A DNA stretch of 44,263 bases from positions 1-44,263 of the forward strand of contig CAKPHD010000009.1 in NCBI GenBank assembly GCA_934155625.1, written 5' to 3'. Positions within the stretch are counted from its first letter, which is position 1, and every line of letters starts with the position of its first letter. A program made the position numbers and the translations under genes. Source of the stretch: an uncultured Clostridia bacterium (lineage in GTDB: Bacteria; Bacillota; Clostridia; TANB77; CAG-508). Under the pieces are notes generated by a model. It did no database searches. It worked only from the letters and a program-made list of their open reading frames with translations, and was not told where the DNA came from. Shown here piece by piece: positions 32,779-40,856 of this stretch.

Positions 32779-32904
32779 GTTGAAAAAATAATTACAATTT
32801 TGGACTGCGGCAACTTTCATTTAAAACGCGGTTACATACACAACGTATGCGCCCTTGCCTTTTAAATAAAAGTTTTCTTGCCAAAATTTAATTCTTTTTC
32901 CAAC
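32779..32904. repeat. long inverted repeat element D
   Basis: The 5' region 32779-32803 (GTTGAAAAAATAATTACAATTTTGG split around small bulges) pairs with 32881-32904, which ends CCAAC. A second nested stem pairs AACTTTCATTTAAAA with TTTTAAATAAAAGTT around a GC-richer loop containing CGCGGTTACATACACAACG. The sequence is unrelated to elements B and C, but the design is the same: AT-rich outer arms, a nested stem and a GC-richer centre. It occupies the priA-def gap and ends 28 bases before def, so it would be transcribed. Confidence 0.7.
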
Positions 32905-32931
32905 TCAGAAAAGAAAGGTAAGGGAATAGAA

Positions 32932-33411
32932 ATGGCAATAAGAAATTTAAGATATGAAAAAGACGAAATACTAAGAAAAAAATCAAGAGAAGTTGAAGTT
33001 ATTGATGATAAAATTCAAACATTAATAGATGATATGATTGATACAATGTATAAATATAATGGTGTAGGTTTATCAGCTGTACAAGTTGGCGTATTAAAAA
33101 GAGTTGTAGTTATTGATATTGATGATGGTAATGGTGTTATAACTCTTATTAATCCTAAAATAACTAAAACTAAAGGCGAACAAGAGGTTGAAGAAGGATG
33201 TTTAAGTTTTCCTAATCAATATGCTAAGATGATTAGACCTAAAGAAATTGTGGTTGAAGCTTTAGATAGAAGCGGAAAGAAAATAACAATTAAGTCTAAA
33301 GATTTGTTAGCTCAAGCAATTGCCCATGAATGTGACCACCTTGATGGAATTGTTTTTGTAGACAAAATGATACCTGGAACATTAGAACATGTTGAACCAG
33401 AAAAGAAGTAA
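32932..33411 (+). CDS. def: peptide deformylase
   Basis: Removes the N-formyl group from nascent proteins; metal enzyme. The 159 residues have motif II EGCLSFPN (Cys90 ligand) and motif III IAHECDHLDG (His132, His136 and the catalytic Glu between). Motif I reads GVGLSAVQVG rather than the common GxGLAAxQ, so the A/P positions are substituted. The start is ATG 32932, because MAIRNLRYEKDEILR is the family N-terminus; upstream in-frame codons belong to element D. GGTAAGGG precedes the ATG. Confidence 0.93.
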   Translation: MAIRNLRYEKDEILRKKSREVEVIDDKIQTLIDDMIDTMYKYNGVGLSAVQVGVLKRVVVIDIDDGNGVITLINPKITKTKGEQEVEEGCLSFPNQYAKMIRPKEIVVEALDRSGKKITIKSKDLLAQAIAHECDHLDGIVFVDKMIPGTLEHVEPEKK

Positions 33412-33429
33412 AAAAATTGTCAAAAAATC

Positions 33430-33458
33430 TTGTAAACAAAAAATATTATTGATATAAT
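33430..33458 (+). promoter_or_regulatory. promoter of the anchored-protein gene
   Basis: TTGTAA (33430-33435), a 17-base spacer and TATAAT (33453-33458), with the same TTGA before the -10 as at the pfkA promoter. Confidence 0.75.
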
Positions 33459-33493
33459 AGCATAGAATATAAAAACTGAAAGGTTGGATAAAA

Positions 33494-34147
33494 ATGAAGA
33501 AAAACAAAAGAATTATGATAATTGTTATAATATTAGTTATTATAGGAATAATATTTGGAATAAGTAAGATAATAGGAAATAAGAATAAGAAAATTCAAAA
33601 ATTAGCACAAATATATAATGAACTTAGTTCTAGTCAAACATATCAATTTGAATGGGAACAAAACGAGAATAATAAAACAATAATGGCAAAAGATGGTGAT
33701 AAAATCTTGATTGATCAATATTCAAAAGAAGCAGAATCAACAATACAAAATCATTCAAAAACATTAATAAAAGATAATGTTACATATTTTATTTTGCCAG
33801 ACAGAAAAGAGTATTATGTTTATGAAGGTAATACAGTTGACCAAACGTCATTCTTGACAGATGGAATAAAAGATATAATGAGTAAAGAATATAATAAAGG
33901 AACTGAAAAAGTAAGAGGAAAAAGATATGACTATGAAGAATATAATGGAAGTTCAATGTTTTTAATAGACAATTCATTAAACTTAGAAGAAAATGATATA
34001 AAAACTAGATTTTACTTTGATAAAAAAGGAAAATTAGTATATATAAAAACAATATATGGAGACAAACATGAACTATTAAAAGTCAGTCTAACCAAAGACG
34101 TTGATAATTCAGTATTCGAAATACCAGCAGACTATGCTGAAAATTAA
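33494..34147 (+). CDS. membrane-anchored extracytoplasmic protein of unknown function
   Basis: A 217-residue protein with a lysine-rich start and one hydrophobic N-terminal segment (IMIIVIILVIIGIIFGISKI) without a lipobox Cys or a clear cleavage site, so probably an uncleaved anchor. The rest is polar with alternating strands (YQFEWEQ, TYFILPDRKEYYVY, RKVRGKRYDYEEY, KTRFYFDKKGKLVYIKTIYG) resembling the LolA/LppX-like half-barrel, a resemblance by pattern only. It has its own promoter and GAAAGG site before ATG 33494. Confidence 0.75.
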   Translation: MKKNKRIMIIVIILVIIGIIFGISKIIGNKNKKIQKLAQIYNELSSSQTYQFEWEQNENNKTIMAKDGDKILIDQYSKEAESTIQNHSKTLIKDNVTYFILPDRKEYYVYEGNTVDQTSFLTDGIKDIMSKEYNKGTEKVRGKRYDYEEYNGSSMFLIDNSLNLEENDIKTRFYFDKKGKLVYIKTIYGDKHELLKVSLTKDVDNSVFEIPADYAEN

Positions 34148-34225
34148 AATGATATAATAAGTTTAAAAACTTTTTATATAAATTCAAAAGAAATTTTAAA
34201 AAATCAAAAGAAGGAGTGAAAAAAT

Positions 34226-35389
34226 ATGTCAGTAAACAGATTTGTTTTAAATGAAACATCATATTTTGGAAAAGGAGCAAGAGAAGAATTACCTGAAGAA
34301 ATTCGTAAAAGAAAATTCAACAAGGTATTAGTAGTAACAGACAAAGCATTATTTGAATGTGGAGTAACAGCAAGAGTAACAGAAGTTTTAGATAAAGCTG
34401 GAATATCTTATGAAGTATATTCAGAAGTAAAACCAAACCCAACAATCAAAAATGTATTAGATGGTGTAGAAGCATGCAAAAAAGCAGGTGCAGATGTTAT
34501 AGTAGCAGTTGGAGGGGGATCAAGTATTGATACAGCTAAAGGAATATCAATAGTTATGACAAACCCAGACAGAGCAGATATAGTATCATTAAATGGTGCA
34601 TCCAATACAGAAAACAGAGGTATGCCAATAATAGCATTACCAACAACATCAGGAACAGCAGCAGAAGTAACAATAAACTATGTAATAACAGATGAAGAAA
34701 GAGAAATAAAAATGGTATGTGTTGATCCACATGATGTTCCAATATTAGCAATTGTAGATTCAGATTTAATGGCCTCTATGCCAAAATCAATTGCAGCAGC
34801 TACAGGAATGGACGCATTAACACATGCAGTAGAAGGATATATCACAAAAGCACACAACACAATGTCAGATATGTTCCATATGCAAGCAATTAAATTAATC
34901 TTTAAATATTTACCATCAGCTGTAAACGAAAAAGACGAAGAAGCAGTAGAAATGATGGGGCTAGCTCAATATATTGCAGGAATGGGATTCTCAAATGTAG
35001 GATTAGGAATTGTACATTCAATGGCACATCAATTAGGAGCTGTTTATGATACACCACATGGTTTAGCAAATGCAATATTATTACCAACAGTTATGAGATT
35101 TAATGGAGAAGATTCTGCAACAGCACAAAGATTTAGAGAAATTTTATGCGAAATTGGTAGACCTGATGCAGAACATTTAAATGACCAAGATGTTATAAAT
35201 ACATTTGTATGGATGATTTCTGAACTTTCTAAATCAGTTGGAATTACTCAAACAGTTAGAGAGGTTGGGGCAAGAGAAGAAGATTTTGGAATGTTAGCTG
35301 ATAAAGCTATGCAAGATCCTTGCAAACCAGGTAACCCAAGAGAAGTTTCAAGAGAAGACTTTATAGAATTATTTAGAAGAGCATTTTAA
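34226..35389 (+). CDS. fucO: iron-containing alcohol dehydrogenase, lactaldehyde reductase (FucO-like)
   Basis: A 387-residue group III dehydrogenase, collinear with E. coli FucO: NRFVLNETSYFGKGA, AVGGGSSIDTAKGI, PTTSGTAAEVTINYVITDEE, CVDPHDVP, then metal ligands Asp and His in ATGMDALTHAVEGYI and His residues in GLGIVHSMAHQLGA and DTPHGLANAI. FucO reduces L-lactaldehyde to 1,2-propanediol. That substrate would come from rhamnose or fucose breakdown, for which no catabolic gene is seen here, so a general alcohol/aldehyde role is also possible. ATG 34226 follows AAGGAG. Confidence 0.9.
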   Translation: MSVNRFVLNETSYFGKGAREELPEEIRKRKFNKVLVVTDKALFECGVTARVTEVLDKAGISYEVYSEVKPNPTIKNVLDGVEACKKAGADVIVAVGGGSSIDTAKGISIVMTNPDRADIVSLNGASNTENRGMPIIALPTTSGTAAEVTINYVITDEEREIKMVCVDPHDVPILAIVDSDLMASMPKSIAAATGMDALTHAVEGYITKAHNTMSDMFHMQAIKLIFKYLPSAVNEKDEEAVEMMGLAQYIAGMGFSNVGLGIVHSMAHQLGAVYDTPHGLANAILLPTVMRFNGEDSATAQRFREILCEIGRPDAEHLNDQDVINTFVWMISELSKSVGITQTVREVGAREEDFGMLADKAMQDPCKPGNPREVSREDFIELFRRAF

Positions 35390-35393
35390 TTAG

Positions 35394-35429
35394 AAAAAAA
35401 TTCTTTAGCTTAGCTAGAGAATTTTTTTG
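35394..35429 (+). terminator. terminator of the fucO-like gene
   Basis: ATTCTTTAGC (35400-35409) pairs with GCTAGAGAAT (35413-35422), loop TTA, flanked by A and T tracts; T7 at 35423-35429. It works in both directions by sequence. Confidence 0.85.
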
Positions 35430-35435
35430 AAACAC

Positions 35436-35464
35436 TTGCAATTCACATAATAATATGATAATAT
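35436..35464 (+). promoter_or_regulatory. promoter of the valS T-box transcript
   Basis: TTGCAA (35436-35441), a 17-base spacer and TAATAT (35459-35464), starting transcription about 20-25 bases before the T-box Stem I. Confidence 0.7.
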
Positions 35465-35479
35465 ATTGGCATAATAATA

Positions 35480-35729
35480 AAAACGAAGAAAAAGAGGAGT
35501 ACATTTATACTTATTTAGTAGAGAAAAGAAGCCATAGGCTGAAAGCTTCTTAAACAAAGATAAATGGAAGGTAGCTTTGGAGTTGATAATCTGACAATAA
35601 ACTTAAGATTATCCGTATGCGGCGTTAAAGCAAAATAAGATGTTATCAAAAATAAAATAGATAATAATTAAGGTGGTACCGTGAGATATAAGCTCGCCCT
35701 TATGCAATAAGCATATAGGCGAGTTTTTT
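35480..35729 (+). ncRNA. T-box riboswitch, valine (specifier GTA)
   Basis: Standard T-box order: GAGGAGTA (5' side of the specifier loop), Stem I with GCCATAGG and CTGAAAGC distal elements, then GGAAGGTAGCTTTGGAG. In the Geobacillus glyQS leader the specifier follows GAA plus one base; the same register here gives GTA (35571-35573), a Val codon. The T-box AAGGTGGTACCG lies at 35669-35681. The terminator CTCGCC (35693-35698) with GGCGAG (35718-35723) and six T follows, overlapping the antiterminator. Uncharged tRNA-Val should allow read-through into the epimerase gene and valS, the second gene. Confidence 0.95.
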
Positions 35730-35751
35730 GGTACAGAAAGGAGACAATTTC

Positions 35752-36570
35752 ATGTTAAAAATCAAAACAAAAAAGCAAGGAGCAGAATTAACAAGTATAC
35801 AATATAATGGAAAAGAAATGTTATTTGATGGAAAAAAATTTTGGAACCGTCAATCACCAATACTATTTCCAATAGTAGGGCAAATAAAAGATTCAAAAAC
35901 AGAAATAGAAGGACAAATATATGAAATGTCACAACATGGATTTGCAAGAGACATGGAATTTGACAGAATTACAGAAGACCATTATGTATTAACATATAAT
36001 GAAGAAACACTAAAAAAGTATCCATATAAGTTCGAATTACATGTAACATATCAAACAATGGAAGACACTCTACAAGTAGAATATAAAGTAAAAAATATAG
36101 ACAATAAGAAGATTTATTTTGGGCTAGGAGGACATCCAGCATTTAGTTGTGATTATACAACAGGACAATATGAAATAGTATTTGAAGAAAAAGAAGATAA
36201 AATAGAATTCCTAAAACTAAAAAATGGATTAGTAGAAACAGAAAAAGCAAAAAATATTTTAGAAAATAACAAAATATATTTAACAGAGAACATATTTGAA
36301 AATGATGCAATAATAATGAAAAATATAAAATCAAATAAAGTTACTTTGCAAAATAGAGAAACAAATCAAAAAATATTAGAATTTGATTTTACAGACTTTC
36401 CATATTTGGCACTATGGTCAAAAAAAGGAGCACCATTCGTCTGTATAGAACCATGGCAGAATACAGCAGATAGAATCGATAGTAATCAAATTTTTAAAGA
36501 CAAAGAAAATATAAAACAATTAGAACCAAATGAAATATTTTCTTGTAAGTATAAAGTAAAATTTTATTAA
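35752..36570 (+). CDS. aldose 1-epimerase family protein
   Basis: A 272-residue galactose-mutarotase-fold protein: RQSPILFPIVGQIKD, the central MSQHGFARDMEF (His and Arg of the active site), then FGLGGHPAFS and FPYLALWSKKGAPFVCIEPWQ, matching the YihR/LacX-type members rather than GalM proper. Sugar substrate unknown. Start ATG 35752 follows AAAGGAG; the in-frame codons before it lie in the T-box terminator. The gene sits between the valine T-box and valS, so it is controlled by tRNA-Val charging, an unexpected partner for a sugar enzyme. Confidence 0.88.
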   Translation: MLKIKTKKQGAELTSIQYNGKEMLFDGKKFWNRQSPILFPIVGQIKDSKTEIEGQIYEMSQHGFARDMEFDRITEDHYVLTYNEETLKKYPYKFELHVTYQTMEDTLQVEYKVKNIDNKKIYFGLGGHPAFSCDYTTGQYEIVFEEKEDKIEFLKLKNGLVETEKAKNILENNKIYLTENIFENDAIIMKNIKSNKVTLQNRETNQKILEFDFTDFPYLALWSKKGAPFVCIEPWQNTADRIDSNQIFKDKENIKQLEPNEIFSCKYKVKFY

Positions 36571-36585
36571 AAGGAGACGGTAAAA

Positions 36586-39210
36586 ATGAGTGAAAGAAAA
36601 TTAAATGACAAATACAATCCAAAAGAATTTGAAGAAAAGTTATACAACGAATGGGAACAAAAGGGCTATTTTAAGCCATCAATGGACAAAACAAAAGAAA
36701 GTTATTGTATAGTGATGCCACCACCAAATGTAACAGGAAAATTACACATGGGACATGCATTAGATGGAACATTACAAGATGTATTAATAAGATATAAAAG
36801 AATGTGTGGATATAATACATTATGGATTCCAGGAACAGATCATGCTGCAATAGCAACAGAAGTAAAAGTGGTAGAAAAAATGAAAAAAGAAGAAGGATTA
36901 ACAAAAGCTGATATAACAAGAGAACAATTTTTAGAAAGAGCATGGGCATGGACAAAAGAATATGGAGGAACAATCCAAAAACAACAACGTAGACTCGGAT
37001 GTTCATGTGATTGGGACCGTACAAGATTTACAATGGACGAAGGATTATCAGATGCTGTTTTAGAGCAATTTGTAAATTTATATAATAAAGGTTTAATATA
37101 TAAAGGAACAAGAATGATAAACTGGTGTCCATCATGTCATACATCAATATCAGATGCAGAAGTAGAATTTGAAGAAGAAGCATCACATTTATGGCATATT
37201 AGATATCAAATAAAAGGCACAGACAAATATGTAATTGTTGCAACAACAAGACCTGAAACAATGCTTGGAGATACAGCAGTAGCAGTACATCCAGATGATG
37301 AAAGATATAAAGACATTGTAGGAAAAACATGTATTCTTCCAATAATGAATAAAGAAATACCAATAATTGCAGATGACTTTGTAGAAAAAGATTTTGGAAC
37401 AGGATGTGTAAAAATTACACCAGCACATGATATGAATGACTATCAAGCAGGACTAAGAAACAACTTAGAAATCGTAGAAGTATTTGATGATAGTTCAATG
37501 ATGGGAGATTTAGTTCCAGAATATAAAGGTTTAACAACATTGGAAGCACGTAAACTAATAGTTAAAAAATTAGAAGAAATAGGAGCTCTTGTAAAAACAG
37601 AAGACTATACTCACAATGTAGGAAAATGCTATAGATGTCACAATACAATAGAACCAAGAATATCTGAGCAATGGTTTGTAAAGATGAAAGAACTTGCAGA
37701 ACCTGCAATAAAAGCAGTAAAAGAAGATGACATTAAATTTATTCCAAAAAGATATGAAAAAACATATTTTAACTGGATGGAAAATATTCAAGATTGGTGC
37801 ATATCTCGTCAATTATGGTGGGGACACAGAATTCCAGCGTATTATTGTGATGAATGTGGACATATCAATGTAAGTAAAACGGCTCCAGAAAAATGTGAAA
37901 AATGTGGTTCAACGAAATTACATCAAGATGAAGACTCATTAGATACATGGTTCAGTTCTGCATTATGGCCATTCTCAACATTAGGTTGGCCTCATAACAC
38001 AGAAGATTTAAAAACATTTTATCCAACAAATGTATTAGTAACAGGATATGACATAATATTCTTCTGGGTAGCAAGAATGATTTTCTCAGGTTTAGAATTA
38101 ATGAATGAAAAACCATTTAGTGATATTTTAATACATGGAATAGTAAGAGATAGTCAAGGCAGAAAAATGTCAAAATCATTAGGAAATGGAATTGATCCAT
38201 TAGATATAGTTGATAAATATAGTACTGATGCACTAAGATTTTCATTGTTATATGGAACTTCTGCAGGAAATGACATTAAATACATGCCAGAAAAATTAGA
38301 CCAAGCATCAAATTTTGCTAATAAATTATGGAATGCATCAAAATTCGTAATCAATTCATTAGAAGATAACATCAAAGAAGAAAAAGATTTAAGAGTTGAA
38401 GATAGATGGATACTAAATAAATTAAACAATTTAATAAAAACTGTATCACAAAACATTAATGATTATGATTTAGGTGTTGCACTTGAAAATATTTATAATT
38501 TCATCTGGAATGAATTCTGTGACTGGTATATAGAAATGGCAAAATCAAGACTATATAGCGAAAATAAGCAAGAAAAAGCACAAGTATGTTATGTATTAAA
38601 TTATGTACTTAGAAACAGCTTAAAATTGTTACATCCATTTATGCCATTTATAACATCAGAAATATATTCTAAATTAGTAAATCCTGATGATACAGATTTG
38701 ATGGTTTCAGATTGGCCAAAAGCAAATGATTCAATAGAATATGATACAAGCAAAGATTTCATTGAAAACTTAAAAGATGTTATAACACAAATTAGAAATG
38801 TTAGAGCAAATATGAATGTTCATCCAAGCAAAAAAGCAAAATTAATTTTTGTTACAACTGAATATAATAAAGATATTGAACAATCTAAGGCCTTTATCGA
38901 AAAATTAGGATTTGCAAACGAAATTGCAATTCAAGACAATAAAGATAATATTCCTCAAAATGCTATTTCAATTATTTCAAATGGAATGGAAGTTTATATT
39001 CCTTTTGAAGAATTAGTTGACGTTGAAGAAGAGAAAAAACGTCTTGAAGATGAAAAGAAAAAGGTTATAGCAGAAATTGAAAGAGCAAGTAAGATGTTGG
39101 CTAATCCAGGATTCGTTAATAAGGCTCCAGAAGCTAAAATAAACGAAGAAAAAGCTAAACTAGATAAATATCAAGAGATGCTAAAAAGTATTGAAGAAAG
39201 ACTTAAATAA
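36586..39210 (+). CDS. valS: valyl-tRNA synthetase
   Basis: An 874-residue class I synthetase, full length. The HIGH-type signature is PPPNVTGKLHMGHAL (~45-60), KMSKS lies in GRKMSKSLGNGIDP, and the editing domain has TTRPETMLGDTAVAVHP and GTGCVKITPAHD. Zinc-like Cys pairs (CDEC, CEKC) are in the middle, and the C-terminal coiled coil (EEEKKRLEDEKKKVIAEIE) is typical for ValS. ATG 36586 follows AAGGAG, 15 bases after the epimerase. It is governed by the valine T-box. Confidence 0.97.
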   Translation: MSERKLNDKYNPKEFEEKLYNEWEQKGYFKPSMDKTKESYCIVMPPPNVTGKLHMGHALDGTLQDVLIRYKRMCGYNTLWIPGTDHAAIATEVKVVEKMKKEEGLTKADITREQFLERAWAWTKEYGGTIQKQQRRLGCSCDWDRTRFTMDEGLSDAVLEQFVNLYNKGLIYKGTRMINWCPSCHTSISDAEVEFEEEASHLWHIRYQIKGTDKYVIVATTRPETMLGDTAVAVHPDDERYKDIVGKTCILPIMNKEIPIIADDFVEKDFGTGCVKITPAHDMNDYQAGLRNNLEIVEVFDDSSMMGDLVPEYKGLTTLEARKLIVKKLEEIGALVKTEDYTHNVGKCYRCHNTIEPRISEQWFVKMKELAEPAIKAVKEDDIKFIPKRYEKTYFNWMENIQDWCISRQLWWGHRIPAYYCDECGHINVSKTAPEKCEKCGSTKLHQDEDSLDTWFSSALWPFSTLGWPHNTEDLKTFYPTNVLVTGYDIIFFWVARMIFSGLELMNEKPFSDILIHGIVRDSQGRKMSKSLGNGIDPLDIVDKYSTDALRFSLLYGTSAGNDIKYMPEKLDQASNFANKLWNASKFVINSLEDNIKEEKDLRVEDRWILNKLNNLIKTVSQNINDYDLGVALENIYNFIWNEFCDWYIEMAKSRLYSENKQEKAQVCYVLNYVLRNSLKLLHPFMPFITSEIYSKLVNPDDTDLMVSDWPKANDSIEYDTSKDFIENLKDVITQIRNVRANMNVHPSKKAKLIFVTTEYNKDIEQSKAFIEKLGFANEIAIQDNKDNIPQNAISIISNGMEVYIPFEELVDVEEEKKRLEDEKKKVIAEIERASKMLANPGFVNKAPEAKINEEKAKLDKYQEMLKSIEERLK

Positions 39211-39329
39211 AAAGAATTAGAGGGGAAAAAATCTCCTCTATATTTGTGAATACATTTTATATACCCAATTTTTTCCTGTTTAGACAATTTTGTACAAAAA
39301 CTGTCTAAATTAATTGTTTTCATTTTCAT
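39171..39329 (-). CDS. putative small protein antisense to the valS 3' end
   Basis: A 52-residue frame not seen in other annotation layers: starts at ATG 39329 (minus) directly after AAAAAGGAG, behind a near-consensus minus promoter. The N-terminal part reads MKMKTINLDSFCTKLSKQEK, then GYIKCIHKYRGDFF. The last ~20 codons overlap the valS terminator and 3' end and look random, so the gene may be a truncated remnant that reads into neighbouring sequence. A palindromic hairpin (39279-39309, TTTAGACA..TGTCTAAA) lies in the middle. The expression signals are convincing; the protein is not recognised. Confidence 0.4.
   Translation of the reverse strand: MKMKTINLDSFCTKLSKQEKIGYIKCIHKYRGDFFPSNSFYLSLSSILFSIS
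39218..39240 (+). terminator. valS terminator
   Basis: TAGAGGGG (39218-39225) pairs with CTCCTCTA (39233-39240) around AAAAAAT. The downstream sequence (TATTTGTG) is only weakly T-rich. Confidence 0.55.
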
Positions 39330-39381
39330 ATTGTGTCTCCTTTTTAATTAAAAATGGTATTGTTTACATGTAACTTTCTCT

Positions 39382-39411
39382 ATTATAGCAGATTTTTCCA
39401 AATCATGTCAA
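39382..39411 (-). promoter_or_regulatory. minus-strand promoter of the small antisense gene
   Basis: On the minus strand: TTGACA (39411-39406), an 18-base spacer and TATAAT (39387-39382), a perfect pair of hexamers. A palindrome TTACATGTAA sits at the expected start region (about 39364-39373) and may be an operator. Confidence 0.75.
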
Positions 39412-39443
39412 ATTGTTTTTACAATAGACTTAATTTACATAAT

Positions 39444-39472
39444 TTGACTTTAGGCTAAAAATGTGATATAAT
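39444..39472 (+). promoter_or_regulatory. promoter of the inositol-monophosphatase-family gene
   Basis: TTGACT (39444-39449), a 17-base spacer and TATAAT (39467-39472). Divergent from the minus promoter 32 bases away. The gap between the two -35 elements contains ATTGTTTTTACAAT, another inverted repeat. Confidence 0.75.
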
Positions 39473-39502
39473 TTATATAAATTTTTATAGGAGGGAATAC
39501 TT

Positions 39503-39565
39503 ATAGCAAAAAAACAGAGGATATCTATATCTTTATCAAAACAAGAAACGGAGGAATTTAAATGA
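39503..39565 (+). other. 20-codon leader frame with AUA in start position (possible ribbon-helix-helix remnant)
   Basis: After GGAGGG (39490-39495) a frame begins at ATA 39503 and reads (I)AKKQRISISLSKQETEEFK before TGA 39563-39565. This TGA overlaps the ATG of the next gene (ATGA). The peptide looks like the N-terminal strand and first helix of a small ribbon-helix-helix protein. Either an ATG decayed to ATA, leaving a fragment, or this is a short upstream peptide coupled to the phosphatase gene. Its function is unknown. Confidence 0.35.
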
Positions 39566-40404
39566 TGAATTATGTAAATGATATCTTGGGGATTTTGAAC
39601 AATAACAATTTAAAAAAGATTATTTCTAATCAGAGCAATTTAGAAATAGAAGAAAAGAAAGGGATTGGAAATATTGTAACTAGAGTTGATAAAGAAGTAG
39701 AAAGATACATTTCAATTAATTTAAAGAAAATGTATCCAGATTCTCAAATAATAGCTGAAGAATCTGCAGAAAAAATAGTAGAAAAAGATGGTGGATTAAA
39801 ATTTATTATTGATCCATTAGACGGCAGTACAAATTTCAGTAATGGATGGCCATATTCTATTGCAATTGGGGTAGTAGATAATAATGAATTAGTTGCTGGA
39901 GTAATATATGATATCTTACAAGAAAAAATATATTCAGCAACAAAAGGAAAAGGGGTTTGCGTAACAGCAAATGGAAAAACAACAAAAATAACGAAGCCCA
40001 AATATTCAAAAAGTACTATTAAAAAATCAGTTATAGCACATGATACTCCCTATGGAGAAGATGCATTTGAAAAAACATTAAAAATGTATTCTGCTTTAGT
40101 AAAAAAAGGTGCAAGTACAAAGACGGTTGGGCCTATATCCTTAGATGTATTAAAAACAGCTCTAGGTGAAGAGAATAGACCACATGACTATACTGATGCA
40201 GTATGGCATATGGAAGTTAGAGCATGGGATTTATGTGCTGCTACAGCTATTTTAAGAGAGTTAGGAGGAGAAATAATTGGGAAAGATGGGAAACCACTTT
40301 CAATAAATGTATTAACAAGTCCGACTTCCAAAATATGTTTTATTGCCTCTGGAAATAAAACATTAATTGAAGAATTATATAGTGTGATTGTACAATATCT
40401 GTAG
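39562..40404 (+). CDS. inositol-monophosphatase family phosphatase
   Basis: A 280-residue magnesium-dependent phosphatase of the IMPase/FBPase-fold family: IIAEES, the metal motif FIIDPLDGSTNFSNGWPYSIAIG, and the later WDLCAATAILRELGGEI. Members hydrolyse inositol phosphates, fructose 1,6-bisphosphate, PAP or sugar phosphates; the substrate cannot be told here. Compared with E. coli SuhB (267 residues) it has modest insertions near 130-200. Start ATG 39562 or 39565, with CGGAGG upstream; the ATG overlaps the stop of the short leader frame. Confidence 0.9.
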   Translation: MMNYVNDILGILNNNNLKKIISNQSNLEIEEKKGIGNIVTRVDKEVERYISINLKKMYPDSQIIAEESAEKIVEKDGGLKFIIDPLDGSTNFSNGWPYSIAIGVVDNNELVAGVIYDILQEKIYSATKGKGVCVTANGKTTKITKPKYSKSTIKKSVIAHDTPYGEDAFEKTLKMYSALVKKGASTKTVGPISLDVLKTALGEENRPHDYTDAVWHMEVRAWDLCAATAILRELGGEIIGKDGKPLSINVLTSPTSKICFIASGNKTLIEELYSVIVQYL

Positions 40405-40434
40405 TCTGAACACTATATAATTATAAGTATCTCG

Positions 40435-40463
40435 AGAGAAAGTACATTGTACTTTCTCTTTTA
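40435..40463 (+). terminator. terminator of the phosphatase gene
   Basis: AGAGAAAGTAC (40435-40445) pairs perfectly with GTACTTTCTCT (40449-40459), loop ATT, followed by TTTT. Confidence 0.85.
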
Positions 40464-40538
40464 AATAGTTCTATTTAACGTAATTCCTGCATATTATAAT
40501 TTAGTATAGAAAATTTATATACGAAAGGATGAAAGCAT

Positions 40539-40844
40539 ATGATAGATGAAAGAAAAAATATGAATATAAATGTCAATCCCAATATAGTACAAAATTTAGT
40601 GTTAGAGAATAGGGGAAAGTTAAGCGTATCTGGAGTAAATGATGTATTAAGCTTTGATGATCAAGTAGTAATGGTAGATACAGAATTAGGGCTATTAACT
40701 GTAAAAGGTGAAAACATCAGAATTAACAAATTAAGTCTAGACACAGCAGAAGTAATAATAGAAGGAGAGATTTCAAGTTTAGCATATAGCCAAAATAAAC
40801 AAGAGAAAAGTACAGGAACAATATTAAGTAAAATATTCAAATAG
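40539..40844 (+). CDS. yabP: sporulation protein YabP
   Basis: A 101-residue protein with the YabP/YqfC fold: LVLENRGKLSVSGVNDVLSF, DDQVVMVDTELGLLTVKGENI and KLSLDTAEVIIEGEISSLAY. In Bacillus yabP is expressed in the mother cell under sigma-E and is required for spore coat/cortex formation with YabQ. ATG 40539 follows GAAAGGATG. A CATATTATAAT sequence about 50 bases upstream resembles a sigma-E -10, but no clear -35 is visible. Adjacent to yabQ as in other spore formers. Confidence 0.9.
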   Translation: MIDERKNMNINVNPNIVQNLVLENRGKLSVSGVNDVLSFDDQVVMVDTELGLLTVKGENIRINKLSLDTAEVIIEGEISSLAYSQNKQEKSTGTILSKIFK

Positions 40845-40856
40845 GAAGGCAGAATT

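Noticed and set aside
32878..32931. Longer peptide deformylase starting at TTG 32878
   Set aside because: The extra residues come from the right arm of element D, are not family-like, and the ATG at 32932 gives the standard N-terminus.
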